Part shown: piece by piece, positions 17,951-26,394 of the stretch
How the letters are laid out: each line of letters begins with the position of its first letter
How positions within the stretch are numbered: position 1 is the stretch's first letter
Source: CAYNVS01 sp964400725
Lineage (GTDB): Bacteria; Myxococcota_A; SURF-8; CAYNVS01
Assembly (NCBI GenBank): GCA_964400725.1
Contig: CAYNVS010000010.1
Coordinates: forward strand, 35,513 to 99,512
Reading direction: 5' to 3'
Length of the DNA: 64,000 nucleotides
The notes under the pieces: model-generated
The model's database searches: none
What the model was told of the DNA's origin: nothing
The model's input: only the letters and a program-made list of their open reading frames with translations
Position numbers and translations under genes: made by a program

Positions 17951-18892
17951 TTGAAAGCGTCAACCAATACGAACTGGCGTTTGGATGCGGCTCGCATGGC
18001 GGCGGGAATACGCCGTCGAACGCTTGAACACGCGCTTAGAAACAACGGCGGCTATATGAGTCAGGCGTGCTCGTCCGCGGAGATATTCGCGGCGTTGTAT
18101 AAAAAAATTATGAACCTCGGAAAGCCGTCGGCGCCGCTTAAGCCCCTTCCTTTTGCCGGAACCCCGTCGTCGCAAAACAAAAATTACCTTCTTGGAACCC
18201 GCTTTAACGGCGAGCCGAGCGCGGAGCGCGACCGGTTTATCCTATCGCCAACGCATTACTCGCTGCCCCTCTATGCCGCGCTCATCGAGGACGGACGCAT
18301 GACCGAGGACGGCCTGCTTGACTTCAACAAAGACGGCTCAAGCGTTGAAATGATTGGCGCGGAGCATTCTCCCGGCATGGAAGTAATGACCGGCTCGCTC
18401 GGACAGGGATTAAGCCAAGGCGCGGGAATGGCTCTTGGACGCAAGCTGAAGGGCTCAAAAGGCCGCATTGTAGTATTCATGTCCGACGGCGAATTCCAGA
18501 TTGGAATGACGTGGGAAGCGATTCAATTCATGTCTTACCGCAGGCTGGACAACATGTTGATAATCATCGACGCCAACGGCCAGCAATGCGACGGAACCGT
18601 TAAGAGCGTAATGGAAATAGAGCCGCTAAATAAGCGTATAGCCGCGTTCGGAGGCGGCGTAACCGTCGTAAACGGCCACGACGTCGAAGCGCTGGTCAAG
18701 GCCGCAAAAAGACGCGCCGACGGAAAGCCCCGCTTCGTAATCGCCCTCACCGACCCGTGCAGAGGGGCCGAGCCGCTGCGCGGAAACGCTCCAAAACTGC
18801 ACTACCTTCGTTTCAAATCGGAAGAGGAAAAAAAAGCGTACCAAACGCTGCTCGACTCTTGGAATCGGGAGGCGGCCAAATGGAAATCGTAA
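17951..18892 (+). CDS. Transketolase, N-terminal (thiamine diphosphate-binding) subunit
   Basis: The first half of a split transketolase, 313 residues, which binds thiamine diphosphate and Mg2+ and moves a two-carbon ketol unit between sugar phosphates. Visible motifs: GSLGQGLS (148-155) and the diphosphate-binding motif beginning SDG (178-180) and ending DANGQQ (207-212). The start is TTG at 17951 with GGAG 6 nt upstream; no ATG gives a better fit. The C-terminal subunit starts inside its last codons (13-nt overlap), so the two are translationally coupled. Split transketolases occur in archaea, many Firmicutes and in sugar-acid catabolic clusters. The linkage to a RuBisCO-like protein suggests a dedicated pathway rather than the general pentose phosphate enzyme, but that is inference. 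Confidence 0.9.
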   Translation: MKASTNTNWRLDAARMAAGIRRRTLEHALRNNGGYMSQACSSAEIFAALYKKIMNLGKPSAPLKPLPFAGTPSSQNKNYLLGTRFNGEPSAERDRFILSPTHYSLPLYAALIEDGRMTEDGLLDFNKDGSSVEMIGAEHSPGMEVMTGSLGQGLSQGAGMALGRKLKGSKGRIVVFMSDGEFQIGMTWEAIQFMSYRRLDNMLIIIDANGQQCDGTVKSVMEIEPLNKRIAAFGGGVTVVNGHDVEALVKAAKRRADGKPRFVIALTDPCRGAEPLRGNAPKLHYLRFKSEEEKKAYQTLLDSWNREAAKWKS

Positions 18893-19887
18893 GCAGAGCG
18901 CACGCGCGAAATTTAACCGAATGGGCGAAGGATAAACCCGAAGTTTTGGTTCTTTCAGCCGACCTTACCAGCTCGTGCGAAGCCGATTTGTTCCGCGACG
19001 CTTATCCGGACAGGTTTATTTCGTGCGGAATTGCGGAGCAAAACATGTTGTCCGTAGCCGGAGGACTATGCCGAGAAGGATTTATTCCTCTCGTGCATAC
19101 GTTCGGAGTATTCATTTATAGACGCGCCTACGACCAGATAGCGATGTCCGTCGCCTACCCCAACCTTCCGGTCAAAATGTTCGGCTTTCTGCCGGGAATA
19201 ACCACGCCGGGCGGAGCGACTCACCAAGCGATAGAGGACGCGGCGATAATGCGCTCGCTGCCCAACATGACCGTTCTGGAAACGGGCGACGCTACCGAAG
19301 TAGAATCCGTATTGGAACTAGCATACCGCATTCCCGGCCCGGTTTACGTCCGCATGCTGCGAGGCGAAATTCCCCGCCTGTTCGACTCTTCCGAACCAAT
19401 GCGGCTTGATTGTCCGCGGGTTCTATCCGACGGTTCCGACGTCGCAATTTTCTCAAGCGGCGTATGCACCGAGGAAGTTATGCGCGCGGTAAAGGCTCTC
19501 GCCGGCGCCGGCATACGCGCTAAACACGTTCACGTTTCCACGCTCAAACCTTTCGACAGCCCGCTTTATCCTTCGCTGCTGAACGCCGTAAAATACGGCC
19601 TAATAACGGTCGAAAACCACATAATCGACGGAGGGCTCGGAACGATAGTCGCGGAAAAGGCTTTCGCCATGGGCGTCAACAAGCCGATAATCAAGCTCGG
19701 CATCCGAGATTCGTTCTCGCACGGCGCGAGCAAGGCTTACCTAATGCGCGAGCACGGCATCGACGCGATGGCCGTCGTTCGCGCAGCCGAAAAATTAATC
19801 GGCGCGCCGCTCGGCCTTGACGAGAGCGATCTTGCCAAGGTTAGAATTGAAAAAGTTCACTGCGAAGCCAAACCGGAGGCTCTTTAA
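18880..19887 (+). CDS. Transketolase, C-terminal (pyrimidine-binding) subunit
   Basis: The second half of the split transketolase, 335 residues. The catalytic glutamate that activates thiamine is in GIAEQNM (Glu53); the central domain continues with ITTPGGATHQAIED and the C-terminal transketolase domain with GPVYVRMLRGE and the VENHIIDGGLG segment. The start at 18880 follows GGGAGG and overlaps the N-terminal subunit gene by 13 nt. The stop TAA overlaps the next start by one base (TAATG). From memory the GGATHQ and LPNMTVLE phrasing is closest to transketolase-family proteins of carbohydrate-catabolism clusters; this should be tested by phylogeny. Confidence 0.9.
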   Translation: MEIVSRAHARNLTEWAKDKPEVLVLSADLTSSCEADLFRDAYPDRFISCGIAEQNMLSVAGGLCREGFIPLVHTFGVFIYRRAYDQIAMSVAYPNLPVKMFGFLPGITTPGGATHQAIEDAAIMRSLPNMTVLETGDATEVESVLELAYRIPGPVYVRMLRGEIPRLFDSSEPMRLDCPRVLSDGSDVAIFSSGVCTEEVMRAVKALAGAGIRAKHVHVSTLKPFDSPLYPSLLNAVKYGLITVENHIIDGGLGTIVAEKAFAMGVNKPIIKLGIRDSFSHGASKAYLMREHGIDAMAVVRAAEKLIGAPLGLDESDLAKVRIEKVHCEAKPEAL

Positions 19888-21008
19888 TGGGAAGATTTCG
19901 CGTCGTTTATACGCTTTCCGCTAATGGACTGAAGGACGCGCGCGAAAAGGCGTTCGACGTCTGCGTCGAACAGACGATAGAGTTTCCATACGACCTCGTC
20001 GCCGACGATTACATAAAGTCGGAAATAGTAGGGCGAATAGAATCGTTGGACGAATGCGGACGAGACCGTTATCGGACGGTAATTTCATACGACGAGGAAA
20101 CCGCCGGAGAAGAGTTCGCGCAATTCCTAAACGTCGTTTTCGGCAATTCAAGCATAAAGTCCGACGTTCGCGTCGAATCCATTGAGCCGACAGAAACTCA
20201 ATTAAAGTTATTCTCCGGACCCGCTTTCGGCGCGGAAGGCGCGCGCGAGCTTACTGGGGTTTATGGAAGACCTTTGCTATGCTCGGCGATAAAACCGATG
20301 GGACTAGACGTAAAAAACCTTGCCGACCTCGCCTACCGCTTCGCGCTTGGCGGAATCGACTTAATTAAGGACGATCACGGCTTGGCTAACCAGCGGTTCT
20401 CGCCCTTCGAGGAGCGCGTCGAGCGATGCGCGGAAGCGGTTGCAAAAGCGAACGCGCAGACGGGCGGCAATTGCGTTTACGTCCCCAATATCACCGCCGA
20501 CGGCGATGCAACCCTTGAGCGAGCGGCGTTTGCAAAAAAGGCGGGAGCCAAAGCAGTTATTGTTTCGGGCATGCTGGCGGGCATTACAACGATACGCCGC
20601 ATTGCATCCGACGCCGATCTTAACATGCCGGTCTTTTTTCATCCGGCGTTTTCGGGAACCTTCACGACGTCTCCAACCGGAGGCTTTTCTCATTTTGCGT
20701 TTTACGGGCAGCTGCTGCGCCTGGCAGGCGCGGACGCGGCGATATTCCCAAACTTCGGCGGACGGTTCTCTTACACCCGCGAGGAATGCGCCTCAATAGC
20801 CGAAGGGTGCCGCTGCGATATGGGAGGCTTAAAGCGCTCGCTCCCCGCTCCGGGAGGCGGAATGCGCTTTGAAAACTTCGCCGAAATGATAAATTTCTAC
20901 GGCGACGACGCAGTCTTTTTGATTGGAGGCGGACTTTTTAGACGCAATCCCGATATAACGCAGGCCGTAAAGGATTTGAAGCGTCTGATTGAAGACGGCT
21001 GCGCTTAA
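19887..21008 (+). CDS. RuBisCO-like protein (form IV), substrate unknown
   Basis: A 373-residue member of the RuBisCO large-chain superfamily, shorter than true RuBisCO (about 460). Aligning by motif, Lys136 (AIKP) matches RuBisCO Lys175, but Lys177 is replaced by Met138. The metal site reads KDDH at 161-164, so the carbamylated lysine and Asp203 are kept while Glu204 is His. His252 (FFHPAF) matches His294, but Arg295 is Pro. Late phosphate-binding loops appear as PAPGGGM (320-326) and GGG (347-349). The changes rule out CO2 fixation and place it with RuBisCO-like enolases, isomerases and decarboxylases. Relatives act in methionine salvage or in apionate/oxoisoapionate catabolism. Adjacent transketolase halves hint at a sugar-phosphate substrate. 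Its start overlaps the upstream stop. Confidence 0.9.
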   Translation: MGRFRVVYTLSANGLKDAREKAFDVCVEQTIEFPYDLVADDYIKSEIVGRIESLDECGRDRYRTVISYDEETAGEEFAQFLNVVFGNSSIKSDVRVESIEPTETQLKLFSGPAFGAEGARELTGVYGRPLLCSAIKPMGLDVKNLADLAYRFALGGIDLIKDDHGLANQRFSPFEERVERCAEAVAKANAQTGGNCVYVPNITADGDATLERAAFAKKAGAKAVIVSGMLAGITTIRRIASDADLNMPVFFHPAFSGTFTTSPTGGFSHFAFYGQLLRLAGADAAIFPNFGGRFSYTREECASIAEGCRCDMGGLKRSLPAPGGGMRFENFAEMINFYGDDAVFLIGGGLFRRNPDITQAVKDLKRLIEDGCA

Positions 21009-21021
21009 ACGGCCGATTTTG

Positions 21022-21834
21022 ATGAATTTTAAAGATAAAAACGTATTCGTTTTCGGCGGGTCTTCCGGCATAGGCTTGGAAACGGCAAAACTATTCGCCG
21101 AGCGCGGGGCGAACGTGGCGTTGTTCGCGAGGAACGCCGATAGACTGGAAGCCGCGCTCCGAGAAACTTCTAGCTTTGGGACGCGGCCGGGGCAAAAATT
21201 TTTCCGCGCGCAGGTTGACGTTTCCGACCGCCAACAGGTAAATAAAATCGCAAAGCTCGCCGTCGAAAAATTCGGCGCGCCGCAAATCGTTATTAATTCC
21301 GCGGGACGAGCCGTCCCAAGACGCTTCGAGGAAATCAGTTTCGAGCAGTTCGACGAAACTATGAAAATCAATCTATACGGCGCATGGAACGTCGCGTCGG
21401 CCCTTTTGCCGTCAATGAAAGAACGGGGCGGAACTATCGTCAACGTCTCTTCCGTCGGCGGGTTTCTGGGGGTTTACGGCTACTCCGATTACGCCGCGTC
21501 AAAATTCGCGCTGATGGGATTAAGCGAAGTTCTGCGCTCGGAATTGAAGGCTTACAATATCAACGTCGCGGCGCTGTGCCCGCCGGACGCCGATACGCCG
21601 GGGTTTGCAAAGGAAAACCTTACCAAACCTGCGGAAACCAAGGCGATTTCGGAAGGCGGCGGATTGATGAAGGCCGAAAAGGTCGCGAAAGAGCTGCTTC
21701 GAGGCGTCGAACGAGGCGACGCGGTTATAATTCCGGGCTTTGCCGCCAAAACCGCATGGTTTCTAAAAAGACATTTCCCAAAACTTGTCGATTATTTCAT
21801 CGAGCGTAAAATCCGAAAAACAAGGCTGAAATAA
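21022..21834 (+). CDS. SDR oxidoreductase resembling 3-ketodihydrosphingosine reductase
   Basis: A 270-residue short-chain dehydrogenase/reductase. It has the cofactor loop GGSSGIG (12-18), catalytic serines at 143-144 (NVSS) and the YAASK motif (Tyr157, Lys161). The segment after the active site is diagnostic: PPDADTPGF at 187-195 followed by ENLTKPAETKAIS, almost the same as the eukaryotic KDSR sequence PPDTDTPGF..EN.TKP.ET..IS. This family reduces 3-ketosphinganine to sphinganine with NADPH. Basic C-terminal residues could associate with the membrane. The ATG at 21022 is preferred; a TTG at 20989 inside the preceding gene is possible, and neither has a strong ribosome binding site. It lies 13 nt after the RuBisCO-like gene and so in the same transcript. 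No serine palmitoyltransferase is in the window. Confidence 0.8.
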   Translation: MNFKDKNVFVFGGSSGIGLETAKLFAERGANVALFARNADRLEAALRETSSFGTRPGQKFFRAQVDVSDRQQVNKIAKLAVEKFGAPQIVINSAGRAVPRRFEEISFEQFDETMKINLYGAWNVASALLPSMKERGGTIVNVSSVGGFLGVYGYSDYAASKFALMGLSEVLRSELKAYNINVAALCPPDADTPGFAKENLTKPAETKAISEGGGLMKAEKVAKELLRGVERGDAVIIPGFAAKTAWFLKRHFPKLVDYFIERKIRKTRLK

Positions 21835-21922
21835 AATACTTCCAAAGTATAATCATTTAAAGTCTCGACAAAGCCTCGGTTGTTCAGGCAAAAAATTTGC
21901 GCAAACAAAGCCCGCTTTGCGG

Positions 21923-23008
21923 TTATTCGATTTTTCCGGCGCGCCGAGCGATGTAATCCAATACGACCGGAAAAACTTCCTCTTTCGCCGTTTTGCCGAA
22001 TACTATGTCGCCGTGTCCGTAATCCGCTTTGTCGCCGAATTTTTTGCCGAACTCGCGGTAAAATTTCTCCGGGCTGCCGCAAATGTCAAAACCTGCTTTA
22101 ACGCTGCGAGCGGGAGCGAGATAATCCGCGCTTCCGGCGGCGAATCCAAGCGGAACTGAAATATTTTTAATTCCGTCGAAGTAGTCCGTCTTTCCGTCGA
22201 ACGAATCGAATTTATCGCCCTGAATCCAGTTGCCAAAGTGCATAATCAGCTTGAAAGACAAATCGCTCGCAAGATTGACAATTAAAGGTTTGACAAACTC
22301 GCGGTCGAGGTTTTCAATATTCGCCTGCCGCTCGACGAGTATAGGATTTTTAACGCGCCCGAACAGCGGCGCAAACGCGGCGGCAAGCGCGCGCTGCGGG
22401 TAAGTGCGAATCCACGCAAAAGCATAGGCGAGCTTCACCGTAGCCTTAGTCCAGCCGAACCCTTTGAACTGAGCCGGGCTCGCTATCGCAAACGCGGCGG
22501 CGACGTTTTGAGGATTTTTCGCCAAGTAAGCGTACATAAGCATTCCGCCCATGCTGTGCCCAACCCAAGCCGCCTTGTCGGCTTTTGTAACTTCCAAAAC
22601 TTTTTCAATAATGGAAGGAACGTCTTTTTCAACCAAATCGTCAAACGTCCAATGCGGCGAAACGCAGTTCCAAAAATGAGGCGTTGTGGACGCGCCCACG
22701 CCGCGCAGTTCGCAAACCCATACGTCGAAGCCGGCGTCCGCAAAGAACTGCGCCAATGAATGCCCCGGAAAGTCTAGATTGTAACGCCCGGCGCCAAGTC
22801 CGTGGCAAAAAATGACCGGACGAGAGTATTTTTGCTTCGCCGGTTTGCGACGGTAAAGAGCGAGTTTATACCCGTCGGGCGTAACCGCAAAATGCAGTTC
22901 GTCAGCCTTGTATGGCACCGTATAAACAAGGCGCGATATTTTAACGTAAAGCGTCAGAGCTATTATTACGACCGCAACGAACGCGAGCGCGATGATTGCG
23001 TATGTCAT
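21923..23008 (-). CDS. Membrane-anchored alpha/beta hydrolase (lipase-like)
   Basis: A 361-residue protein with one N-terminal membrane helix (about residues 3-25, uncleaved-looking) and an alpha/beta hydrolase core. Motifs: oxyanion loop FCHGLGAGRYN, nucleophile elbow GHSMGG, a late acid in AAGSADYLAPA and a C-terminal histidine in DYGHGDIV. The layout is that of acid-lipase-like or polyhydroxyalkanoate-depolymerase-like hydrolases acting on lipids near the membrane. The start follows GGAAAGGA. It is convergent with the KDSR-like gene, 88 nt apart. With a possible sphingolipid enzyme next door a lipid substrate is attractive, but that is inference only. Confidence 0.8.
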   Translation of the reverse strand: MTYAIIALAFVAVVIIALTLYVKISRLVYTVPYKADELHFAVTPDGYKLALYRRKPAKQKYSRPVIFCHGLGAGRYNLDFPGHSLAQFFADAGFDVWVCELRGVGASTTPHFWNCVSPHWTFDDLVEKDVPSIIEKVLEVTKADKAAWVGHSMGGMLMYAYLAKNPQNVAAAFAIASPAQFKGFGWTKATVKLAYAFAWIRTYPQRALAAAFAPLFGRVKNPILVERQANIENLDREFVKPLIVNLASDLSFKLIMHFGNWIQGDKFDSFDGKTDYFDGIKNISVPLGFAAGSADYLAPARSVKAGFDICGSPEKFYREFGKKFGDKADYGHGDIVFGKTAKEEVFPVVLDYIARRAGKIE

Positions 23009-23204
23009 AGCATCGTTCCTTTCCGGCTGAAAATTAGGTTGGAAAATTGGAACCTATTTAGTAATTTTATCCGCCGCGCGCCAATCCGCAAGCAAAAAAT
23101 GACGCCGAAAAATAAAATTTGCCGCAACGCGTCGAAACGCTGGCGAGGTATTTAAAAATATTGCCCGCCGCATTTTTATAATCTTGATTATTCAAGCGTT
23201 TTGA

Positions 23205-23233
23205 TTTACAAAACTGTAATGGAATTTTGTGAT
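23205..23233 (+). promoter_or_regulatory. Possible promoter of the poly-Asn lipoprotein gene
   Basis: TTTACA at 23205-23210 and TGTGAT at 23228-23233 with 17 bp between them, 26 nt before the start codon. The -10 box is a weak match. Confidence 0.35.
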
Positions 23234-23258
23234 TTTTAAATATCAGGAGGAAACCCCG

Positions 23259-24398
23259 ATGAAAAAAAATACCGTTTCGGCTCTCGCAGCGCTCTTTGCC
23301 GCGCTCGCGCTCTTTTCGTGCGGCGGCGGCGACGATAATAATAACAACAACAATAACAACAAACTGCCGTTCGGCGGCGAGCTTATGCTAGACTTCGACG
23401 CTTTGGGTTATTATCTTCCCACCTACTATAAAACCGACAAGACGGAGCAGCTCTTTTTCCGCAATTCGGCCGGTCTGCATATTTACGATTTCAAAACCAA
23501 ATCAGTTTCCAACGTCGCAAGCTCCGAGGGAGTGCAGGCGCTGACTCGCGGCCAGCTTTCCTTAAAAGACACCTTCGCGGTTTGGCAGCATTCGTCCAAT
23601 CAGCTCGGCTTTTACAACGATTTCATGGGAAACAAGAAGACCAAGCTCTTCCCGATGGGAGCTACGATGATGCCGGGCGTATGCCTTATGGGCGAATCGT
23701 ATATTATATCCATGGGCAGCAACCAGCTGATGTACGCCTGCGGAACGCTGAACGACACCTGCGCTTCCAACATCCCGAACGCCCGGCCGTATCCTTCATC
23801 GGCGGGCAAGGAAGTCGTCTCCTTCGCTTGCAGAGACAACGCCCTTTCCATCGGAGCCAAAGACGCCTCCGGCGCCTACTACCTGCTTTACGCGACGTAC
23901 GAAGTTAAGGGCGACGTAAGCCTCGTTGTGGATGAAAACAGCCGCATTGAAATTCCAACGACCGGCAAAGTCGTTCAATCGGTTCTCACCGACAAATACA
24001 TCGTTTACGTCAACGACGCCAACGATATATACATGATTCAAATGACCGATTTGCTGGCGAACAAAACAGCCGCGAGAAGCTATCTTGTGGTTAATCGCCC
24101 GGAGCCGAACTCCGCCGACCCGAACAACGTCGTTTATCAAATCAACGACCTATTTATTTGGGGCGACGTGGTAGTATGGAGCGACAACGGCGAAGGGACT
24201 TGGCTGCCGTGGTACGCCGATCTCTCCACGCTCGATCCCAGCACCAGCAGATTCGTTTATTCCTCGCTCTCCAACAGCTCCGCGCCGAATAAAACGCCGG
24301 CCACGGACGGCAAATACGTTTATTGGTCAAAGTTCGCCGACGACGACGCGGCGACCAAACCCACGCTTTGGCGCGGCGAAATAGGCAGCGAGCAATAA
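23259..24398 (+). CDS. Lipoprotein with a poly-Asn linker, probably beta-propeller-like
   Basis: A 379-residue lipoprotein. The start at 23259 follows an ideal AGGAGG site; the signal peptide ends in ALFSC (Cys21) and is followed by GGGDD and eight asparagines in a row. The rest of the chain has repeated beta-strand-like phrases (FYNDFMG, YAWGD-like turns, VYVNDANDIYMIQMTD, YVYWSKFADDD), which suggests a propeller of the TolB or sialidase type, but no blade signature is firm enough to name a family. It is flanked by a possible promoter and a good terminator, so it is probably monocistronic. The function is unknown. Confidence 0.8.
   Translation: MKKNTVSALAALFAALALFSCGGGDDNNNNNNNNKLPFGGELMLDFDALGYYLPTYYKTDKTEQLFFRNSAGLHIYDFKTKSVSNVASSEGVQALTRGQLSLKDTFAVWQHSSNQLGFYNDFMGNKKTKLFPMGATMMPGVCLMGESYIISMGSNQLMYACGTLNDTCASNIPNARPYPSSAGKEVVSFACRDNALSIGAKDASGAYYLLYATYEVKGDVSLVVDENSRIEIPTTGKVVQSVLTDKYIVYVNDANDIYMIQMTDLLANKTAARSYLVVNRPEPNSADPNNVVYQINDLFIWGDVVVWSDNGEGTWLPWYADLSTLDPSTSRFVYSSLSNSSAPNKTPATDGKYVYWSKFADDDAATKPTLWRGEIGSEQ
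23337..23360 (+). repeat. AAT/AAC trinucleotide repeat (poly-Asn)
   Basis: Eight consecutive Asn codons (AAT or AAC) directly after the lipoprotein's acylated N-terminus. A change in copy number would stay in frame and only lengthen or shorten the linker. Confidence 0.8.
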
Positions 24399-24419
24399 TT
24401 TTTTCAGTCCAGCCTTTTC

Positions 24420-24455
24420 TCCCCCTCTCCAAACGGCGAGGGGGAATTTGTTTCC
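24420..24455 (+). terminator. Intrinsic terminator after the poly-Asn lipoprotein gene
   Basis: TCCCCCTC at 24420-24427 pairs with GAGGGGGA at 24438-24445 across a ten-base loop, followed by ATTTGTTT. It lies 22 nt after the stop codon. Confidence 0.7.
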
Positions 24456-24516
24456 GCCGCTTAAAAAAACTAGCGGTTAGTTAAACCGTAAACTTATAAT
24501 TATACTACGCCGGATT

Positions 24517-25797
24517 ATGAGCAAAAAAATCACAGTCGCATTTACGACTTTGGGGTGCCGCGCCAACCATGCGGTTACCGACGGAGCGATGGCGCTTCTA
24601 TCGGACGAATTCGAGCGCGTTCCTTTCGAGGGAAAGGCGGACATTTACGTAGTCAATACATGCGCGGTTACGGCGTTTGCCGACAGACAATCAAGGCAGC
24701 TTTTGTACAGAGCGTTTCGCAACAATCCTAAGGCTGCGATAATCGCCGCCGGATGCTACGCCAACGTTGCCGCCGACGAAATCGCCAAAAATCTGCCGAC
24801 CGCCGCGCTAGCCGCGGGGGATTCAAGCGAAGAAATAGCGGCGACTATTTATAAAATAGCCAAAGTCCCGATGGAGAGCGTCGCGCTGGGCGATTATCCT
24901 CGCACCAAAACGCGGATGTACGCGAAAATTCAAGACGGATGCCCTTACGCGTGCGCGTATTGCATAGTGCCCAAAGCCCGTCCCGGCTCCAAAAGCCTCG
25001 AAATTATAGACGTTCTCAATTACTGCCATTCTATTGAAAAGACCGGAGCCAGAGAGATAATTCTCACCGGCGTAAATCTTGCGCTGTGGGGACGAGATTT
25101 GAATCCGAAAACGGAACTTTCCGCGCTGCTGCCGCTTTTGTGCTCAGAATTCCGAAACGTCCGTTTCAGAATCAGCTCGCTTGAGCCGTTCTTCGACAAC
25201 CGCAAGCTGTTCGAGGCGATGGCGAAGGAACCGAACGTATGCAAGCATCTGCACATGCCGCTGCAATCTGGCAGCGACTCCGTTCTACGCAGAATGAAGC
25301 GCCCTTATACGGCAGCCGACTACGAGAAAATCGCTGCCAGCGCCTTCGAGCTGATGCCCGACCTTACGCTCGGAACGGACGTAATCGCAGGTTTCAACGG
25401 CGAAACGCAGGAAGAGTTCGACGCGACGATCGCTTTCCTACGACGCATGCCTTTCAGTTACGCGCACGTCTTCCCTATGAGCCTGCGCAAAAACACCGAC
25501 GCGGCGGTTATGGACGGAACTTTGCGGCAAACCGTCGTAAAAGAGCGCGCCGCGGCTCTGCGCGCCGTTTCCAACGACAAGAAGCGCGATTTTTACCTGA
25601 AGCATGTCGGCAAAACGGTTGAAGTGATAGTTGAGAAAATTGAGCGGAACGGCGGACGCGGCGTAAGCCGGGAGTATTTGCAGGTTCTGGTAAAAGGCGT
25701 CAAGGAAAAGACCGACGAACCGGTAATTGCGGTCGTTGAGGAAGCGGATATGTCGGCGCCCAGGCTTATAGCTTCTCTTGCGCGTAAGGCGGAATAA
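24517..25797 (+). CDS. mtaB: MtaB-type tRNA methylthiotransferase (radical SAM)
   Basis: A 426-residue radical-SAM methylthiotransferase of the MiaB/MtaB family, which adds a methylthio group to threonylcarbamoyl-adenosine (t6A) at position 37 of tRNAs reading ANN codons. The N-terminal UPF0004 domain supplies three cluster cysteines (Cys14 in TLGCRAN, Cys49 in NTCAVT, Cys80 in AGCYAN). The radical SAM cluster is CPYACAYC (142-149), and the HMPLQSGSD stretch is typical. A C-terminal TRAM-like segment is present. MtaB is preferred over MiaB because of the TLGCR-N start and the lack of a MiaB-type insert. No clear ribosome binding site precedes the ATG. The stop codon abuts the stop codon of the convergent nadD-like gene with no base between. 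Confidence 0.88.
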   Translation: MSKKITVAFTTLGCRANHAVTDGAMALLSDEFERVPFEGKADIYVVNTCAVTAFADRQSRQLLYRAFRNNPKAAIIAAGCYANVAADEIAKNLPTAALAAGDSSEEIAATIYKIAKVPMESVALGDYPRTKTRMYAKIQDGCPYACAYCIVPKARPGSKSLEIIDVLNYCHSIEKTGAREIILTGVNLALWGRDLNPKTELSALLPLLCSEFRNVRFRISSLEPFFDNRKLFEAMAKEPNVCKHLHMPLQSGSDSVLRRMKRPYTAADYEKIAASAFELMPDLTLGTDVIAGFNGETQEEFDATIAFLRRMPFSYAHVFPMSLRKNTDAAVMDGTLRQTVVKERAAALRAVSNDKKRDFYLKHVGKTVEVIVEKIERNGGRGVSREYLQVLVKGVKEKTDEPVIAVVEEADMSAPRLIASLARKAE

Positions 25798-26394
25798 TCA
25801 ATCGCTTTCGTTTCGAAGCGCGGGCGGTAGATACATTCTTCTCAATTCAATTTCATCCATTACCCGGCGCGGAATGAATTCAAGCGGCCTTTCGCCCTTT
25901 GCCAGCGCGTCGCGCAAGCGGGAACTGGAAACGTTAGGCAGAGTAATCGAAGCGCCGCGGTTGTCGCTTCCTTCCCGGCCTATCCAAAGTATTTCAAACT
26001 CGCGCTCTATCGCGTCAAACTCTTTCCATAAATGACGCTCGGCCTTTATGTCGCAGCCGAGAATAAGCGAGAAGTCGCGGTTTGGGTTTGCTTCCGCTAG
26101 GTCCCTCATAAGGTCAATCGTGTAGCCCGTTCCGCCTTGACGCGACTCGAAGTCGGAGACTTGCAGCAATGGGCGGTACGGATGAATCAGCGCGGCGCAC
26201 AGAGCCAAGCGGTGAACGAACGGTTCGAGCTTTTTGCCGAGCGCGTGATTGAGCGACGGAACCAGCCAAACCTCGCCCGCGTCAAGCGCTTCCAGCGCGT
26301 AAACCGCCGCGAATAGATGGCAGACGTGCGGAGGATTGAAACTCCCTCCAAGTATTCCCGTTTTCTGTCCGCGTCCAAAACCGCTAGTCTTCAT
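25798..26394 (-). CDS. nadD: NadD-like nicotinate-nucleotide adenylyltransferase
   Basis: A 198-residue nucleotidyltransferase that would adenylate nicotinate mononucleotide in NAD synthesis. The N-terminal GGSFNPPHVCH (16-26) is the ATP-binding motif and the C-terminal VSSSRLR matches the ISSTxIR motif. The canonical HxGH is HVCH here: the glycine is replaced by cysteine. Related myxobacterial proteins, as I remember them, have a residue other than Gly at this place. The protein is slightly short for NadD (about 210). It is convergent with mtaB with zero spacing and divergent from the CoA-transferase fusion gene. If the window's genome carries another canonical nadD, this could be a specialised paralogue. 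Confidence 0.8.
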   Translation of the reverse strand: MKTSGFGRGQKTGILGGSFNPPHVCHLFAAVYALEALDAGEVWLVPSLNHALGKKLEPFVHRLALCAALIHPYRPLLQVSDFESRQGGTGYTIDLMRDLAEANPNRDFSLILGCDIKAERHLWKEFDAIEREFEILWIGREGSDNRGASITLPNVSSSRLRDALAKGERPLEFIPRRVMDEIELRRMYLPPALRNESD

